Below, one piece after another: positions 38,678 through 40,855 of a stretch of 40,855 nucleotides of DNA. Both the position numbers and the translations under genes were made by a program. Positions within the stretch are counted from its first letter, which is position 1, and every line of letters starts with the position of its first letter. The DNA comes from Deltaproteobacteria bacterium (GTDB lineage Bacteria > Desulfobacterota > GWC2-55-46). The notes below the pieces were generated by a model that ran no database searches, had not been told where the DNA came from, and saw nothing but the letters and a program-made list of their open reading frames with translations. The DNA is taken from assembly GCA_016219115.1 (NCBI GenBank), contig JACRCH010000126.1, positions 1-40,855 on the forward strand, written 5' to 3'.

Positions 38678-39370
38678 TCATTCCTTCGAGAAGTATATAT
38701 CTCCTATGTAGGACTCGGCTGTACTTTTCGTGTCATCGGAATCTATCATGACGGAGACCTTCCCCACGCTCGGAGGCTCTTCACCGAATAGTCTTTTGTA
38801 GTCCTCGTAGACGTTCCTCTTTTCAGTAAACCACTCTCCAAGGCCGGCGCTCCCGCTCCTTATGACGACGTATCTGGTGTTCGATGTCTTTGTGCTGGTG
38901 ACAGTTGAGCCCTGCGGGGCCCCGGTGTCCCAGATGTATCCCACCAGCCTGCTGTTCACCACGGCCGGGAACTTGGGGAAGATGACATAGACCTGGGCGG
39001 CCTGGTCATCGGTCGATTTTTTTCTCACATCGGCCCCTTCCGGGATCTTCGTGACTTTCCATTTCCAGCTTATATACGGGTACTCTCTGATGTCGAACTT
39101 GACTTCCCTGTACAGGGCCGAGGATGTGGAAGAGCTCTTGAGGTGTATGGTCTTGCCTGCCTCGGTATCAACGACCTCGAACTGGGCGGTCCCTTTCCAC
39201 TCCTTCAATTCCCACCCGTCGGGGATCCCTGAAGCCGATTTTTCTATGGGGATAGTGATCCGGTTTTCAGCCGTCGAGGAGGCCGTAAAGGCAAGATAGA
39301 ACAGCAGGGTCGCCAAACAGGCCAGTGTAAGGAAAGCTGGCTTCAGGTTTTTAATATTGTTAAATTTCAT
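38678..39370 (-). CDS. DUF3047 protein, exported
   Basis: The 230-residue product has an N-terminal hydrophobic segment (about 12-32, LTLACLATLLFYLAFTAS) that acts as a signal peptide or anchor. The remainder matches DUF3047: PDGWELKEWKG, REYPYISWKWKVTKIPEGADVR, DDQAAQVYVIFPKF, LVGYIWD and a closing VSVMIDSDDTKSTAESYIGDIYF. The fold is expected to be a beta-sandwich like carbohydrate-binding modules. Function is unknown. The ATG at 39370 follows AGAGG by about 8 bases; a longer frame from 39424 would put charged residues ahead of the signal segment. The 275-base gap to the AsmA-like gene shows no gene or clear terminator. Confidence 0.82.
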   Translation of the reverse strand: MKFNNIKNLKPAFLTLACLATLLFYLAFTASSTAENRITIPIEKSASGIPDGWELKEWKGTAQFEVVDTEAGKTIHLKSSSTSSALYREVKFDIREYPYISWKWKVTKIPEGADVRKKSTDDQAAQVYVIFPKFPAVVNSRLVGYIWDTGAPQGSTVTSTKTSNTRYVVIRSGSAGLGEWFTEKRNVYEDYKRLFGEEPPSVGKVSVMIDSDDTKSTAESYIGDIYFSKE

Positions 39371-39463
39371 AAACAGGGCCTCTTTGACGCGACACTGACG
39401 AATAGTAGGAAGGATCGGGTACATAAAACCAAAGAGGGCCGCAAGTACGAGTATATATTAGAA

Positions 39464-39469
39464 ATTATA
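39464..39469 (-). promoter_or_regulatory. Candidate -10 box for the DUF3047 gene
   Basis: The minus strand carries a consensus TATAAT (39469-39464), about 95 bases before the DUF3047 start. The -35 region 17 bases upstream (TTTCCT) is poor. A second AT-rich TATATA lies a few bases downstream. The rest of the 39371-39640 gap shows no gene. Confidence 0.4.
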
Positions 39470-39640
39470 GAGGCGCAAGTCTTTTAAGGAAACCTGACGC
39501 CTCCGGAGCCGCCAGTCAAAGACTCTCCCGGTCAGCACTGATGAAAACTGGAGGAAAGGCCGTTAAAAACGGAAGGAAGACCTCTTTGAAAGAGCAGGAA
39601 TACCGTGATCGGCCCGGCGCATGGACCCTCCCGCAGCTTT

Positions 39641-40777
39641 TCAGAGCCCGGGGACCAGTCTCTTAAGCCACCCGGCCTTCGGAGAGATAGCACCCTCTGG
39701 GCACATCTCCTGGCAGCAGTAGCAACGTATACACCTGTCGTAGTCGATATCTATCCGCTGTGTTTTGGTCATGACCCCGGCCGGGCACACCTCCACGCAT
39801 ACAGTGCAGAGCGTGCACTCGGAGTCGCTTATGTGCGGCCTCGCCGTGAGCGCTTTTCTGAGCCTCCTGTCGATGAAGTAAGGGAACCGGGAGGCGAAGT
39901 TGGTGTGCGAGATGGGCGGGAGCTTGAAACCCTTGACCCTTACGGCCTCCATTGGTTCGCCGAGGACGGCGATACCGTCGAGGGACGCTCCCTTTAAACC
40001 CCGTCTCCCGGCCTCTTTGAGTATAGGGACGTCTTCGGCCTTCACCCCGACTATCCCGGCTATGACGGTATCCATAGCTACGGCGTCCTCAGAGGCGAAG
40101 ACAAGCCCTATCTTTCTCGGGTCCCCGCTTCCGGGGCCGTTGCCCTCCATGCCGACTATGCCGTCCATAATGGTAAGCCGCGGGTTTAGAAAACCGTAGA
40201 GGTCAAGTAGCATCCCGGCGAAGTGCGAGCTTTCGACCCCGGCCGAGAGGTGCCACTGGGGCTTCAATTTGCCCGGCACGCAGCCGAAAAGGTTTTTTAC
40301 CCCGAGGGTCATTACCATCTGGGCGTGGGTCTTAAGCTTGGGAAGGTTTATTATACCGTCCGCCTCTACGGCCTCTTTTGCCACTTCGAGGCGTTTGAAG
40401 GTGTGGCCGTCGGGGTTTTCGGTTACGCAGAGCGTTTTGAGGTCCACAAACGGCACGCCTTCGGCCTTACAGACCTGAAGTATCCCGCACTTCTCCGCGA
40501 TCTTGAGCGCGCTGCCTATGCCGGGGCTGTCGCCGACGATGGGGGTGGCCCCGGCTTCCCTGACAAGCATTATCGCGGCCCTCACTACGGTCGGGTGCGT
40601 CGTGACGGCGGCCTCAGGGGGGCGTCCGGCCAGAAGGTTGGGTTTCAGAAGTATGAGCTCGCCTTTTTTGACGAACTTCGAGATACCGCCAAGAAGGCCC
40701 AGCGCCTCCTGGACGGCCGAGTAGACAGCGGCCTCGTCGTACCCTTCGCACCTTTTTATGGCGACTTTCGTATCCAT
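39641..40777 (-). CDS. DUF362 protein with C-terminal 2[4Fe-4S] ferredoxin domain
   Basis: The 378-residue protein has a DUF362 domain (about 5-300) with LLKPNLLAGRPPEAAVTTHP, VGDSPGIG and LPKLKTHAQMVMTLGVKNLFG, the family hallmarks. Residues about 318-365 form a ferredoxin module with two clusters, CTLCTVCVEVCPAG and CIRCYCCQEMCPEG. These proteins are common in anaerobes, and their reaction is not known; an electron-transfer or iron-sulfur-dependent role is likely. No signal peptide is seen. AAAGGTGA lies 5 bases before the ATG. The plus-strand side to the window end (40778-40855) shows no gene. Confidence 0.9.
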   Translation of the reverse strand: MDTKVAIKRCEGYDEAAVYSAVQEALGLLGGISKFVKKGELILLKPNLLAGRPPEAAVTTHPTVVRAAIMLVREAGATPIVGDSPGIGSALKIAEKCGILQVCKAEGVPFVDLKTLCVTENPDGHTFKRLEVAKEAVEADGIINLPKLKTHAQMVMTLGVKNLFGCVPGKLKPQWHLSAGVESSHFAGMLLDLYGFLNPRLTIMDGIVGMEGNGPGSGDPRKIGLVFASEDAVAMDTVIAGIVGVKAEDVPILKEAGRRGLKGASLDGIAVLGEPMEAVRVKGFKLPPISHTNFASRFPYFIDRRLRKALTARPHISDSECTLCTVCVEVCPAGVMTKTQRIDIDYDRCIRCYCCQEMCPEGAISPKAGWLKRLVPGL

Positions 40778-40855
40778 ATCTTCACCTTTAAAGATATTTT
40801 AATCGAGGTTGCCGTTGGTAGACAAGTTTGAAAATGCATCGCGCCCGCATTCCCC

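Overview
The window looks like chromosomal DNA from a Gram-negative bacterium that respires and makes its own metal cofactors. Two genes encode outer-membrane porins and one a large AsmA-like envelope protein, so there is an outer membrane. Corrin-ring synthesis follows the cobalt-early (anaerobic type) route, and molybdate uptake, a cytochrome c assembly protein and a DUF362/ferredoxin protein are present. The DNA is GC-rich with frequent ATA (Ile) and AGG (Arg) codons, a style common in Desulfobacterota/Deltaproteobacteria and Nitrospirota. I cannot assign a taxon from the sequence alone. No tRNA, rRNA, transposase, phage or CRISPR sequence was seen.

Layout. 1-7660 holds housekeeping and stress genes: a divergent Fe/Mn superoxide dismutase, a small YvlD-type membrane protein, a SuhB-like phosphatase and an FmdB zinc ribbon (all minus strand), then an MFS transporter, MsrA (minus), a COG2509-type FAD dehydrogenase and a TrmJ-type RNA methyltransferase. 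7735-14130 is a cobalamin-riboswitch-controlled cobalt module: a CbiX-CbiC fusion, the ECF transporter CbiM-CbiQ-CbiO, an OprB-family porin, CbtB and a four-helix membrane protein. 14591-22749 is a tight corrin-ring operon: cbiD, cbiET, cbiL, cbiF, a VanZ-family gene, a creatininase-family gene, cbiG, cbiH and deoB. No cbiJ, cbiA, cbiP or cbiB lies in the window, so those steps must be encoded elsewhere or done differently.

22909-24291 is a soluble PAS-PAS histidine kinase. 24484-28774 is a molybdate module: a sensor-less ModE-type regulator, an OprO/P-type porin and modABC, followed closely by a cation diffusion facilitator. Two copies of one 23-nt motif, one over the regulator promoter and one just after the regulator gene, look like operators. 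29792-33803 carries a Lon-like protease, queE and a CcsA-type cytochrome c assembly protein. 34225-40777 (minus strand) carries a methyltransferase, the AsmA-like protein, a DUF3047 protein and a DUF362/ferredoxin protein.

A common theme is that both metal-uptake operons (cobalt and molybdate) include their own outer-membrane porin, so each seems to encode a route across both membranes. Intergenic gaps are filled with mosaic copies of at least three short repeat families. One family brackets cbiD as direct repeats, another has a copy split by about 110 bp, and a third supplies 48 identical bases at two sites 33 kb apart. The most unusual points are the VanZ and creatininase genes embedded in the corrin operon, the metal-specific porins, the paired regulatory motif of the molybdate locus, two possibly leaderless transcripts and the repeat mosaic.
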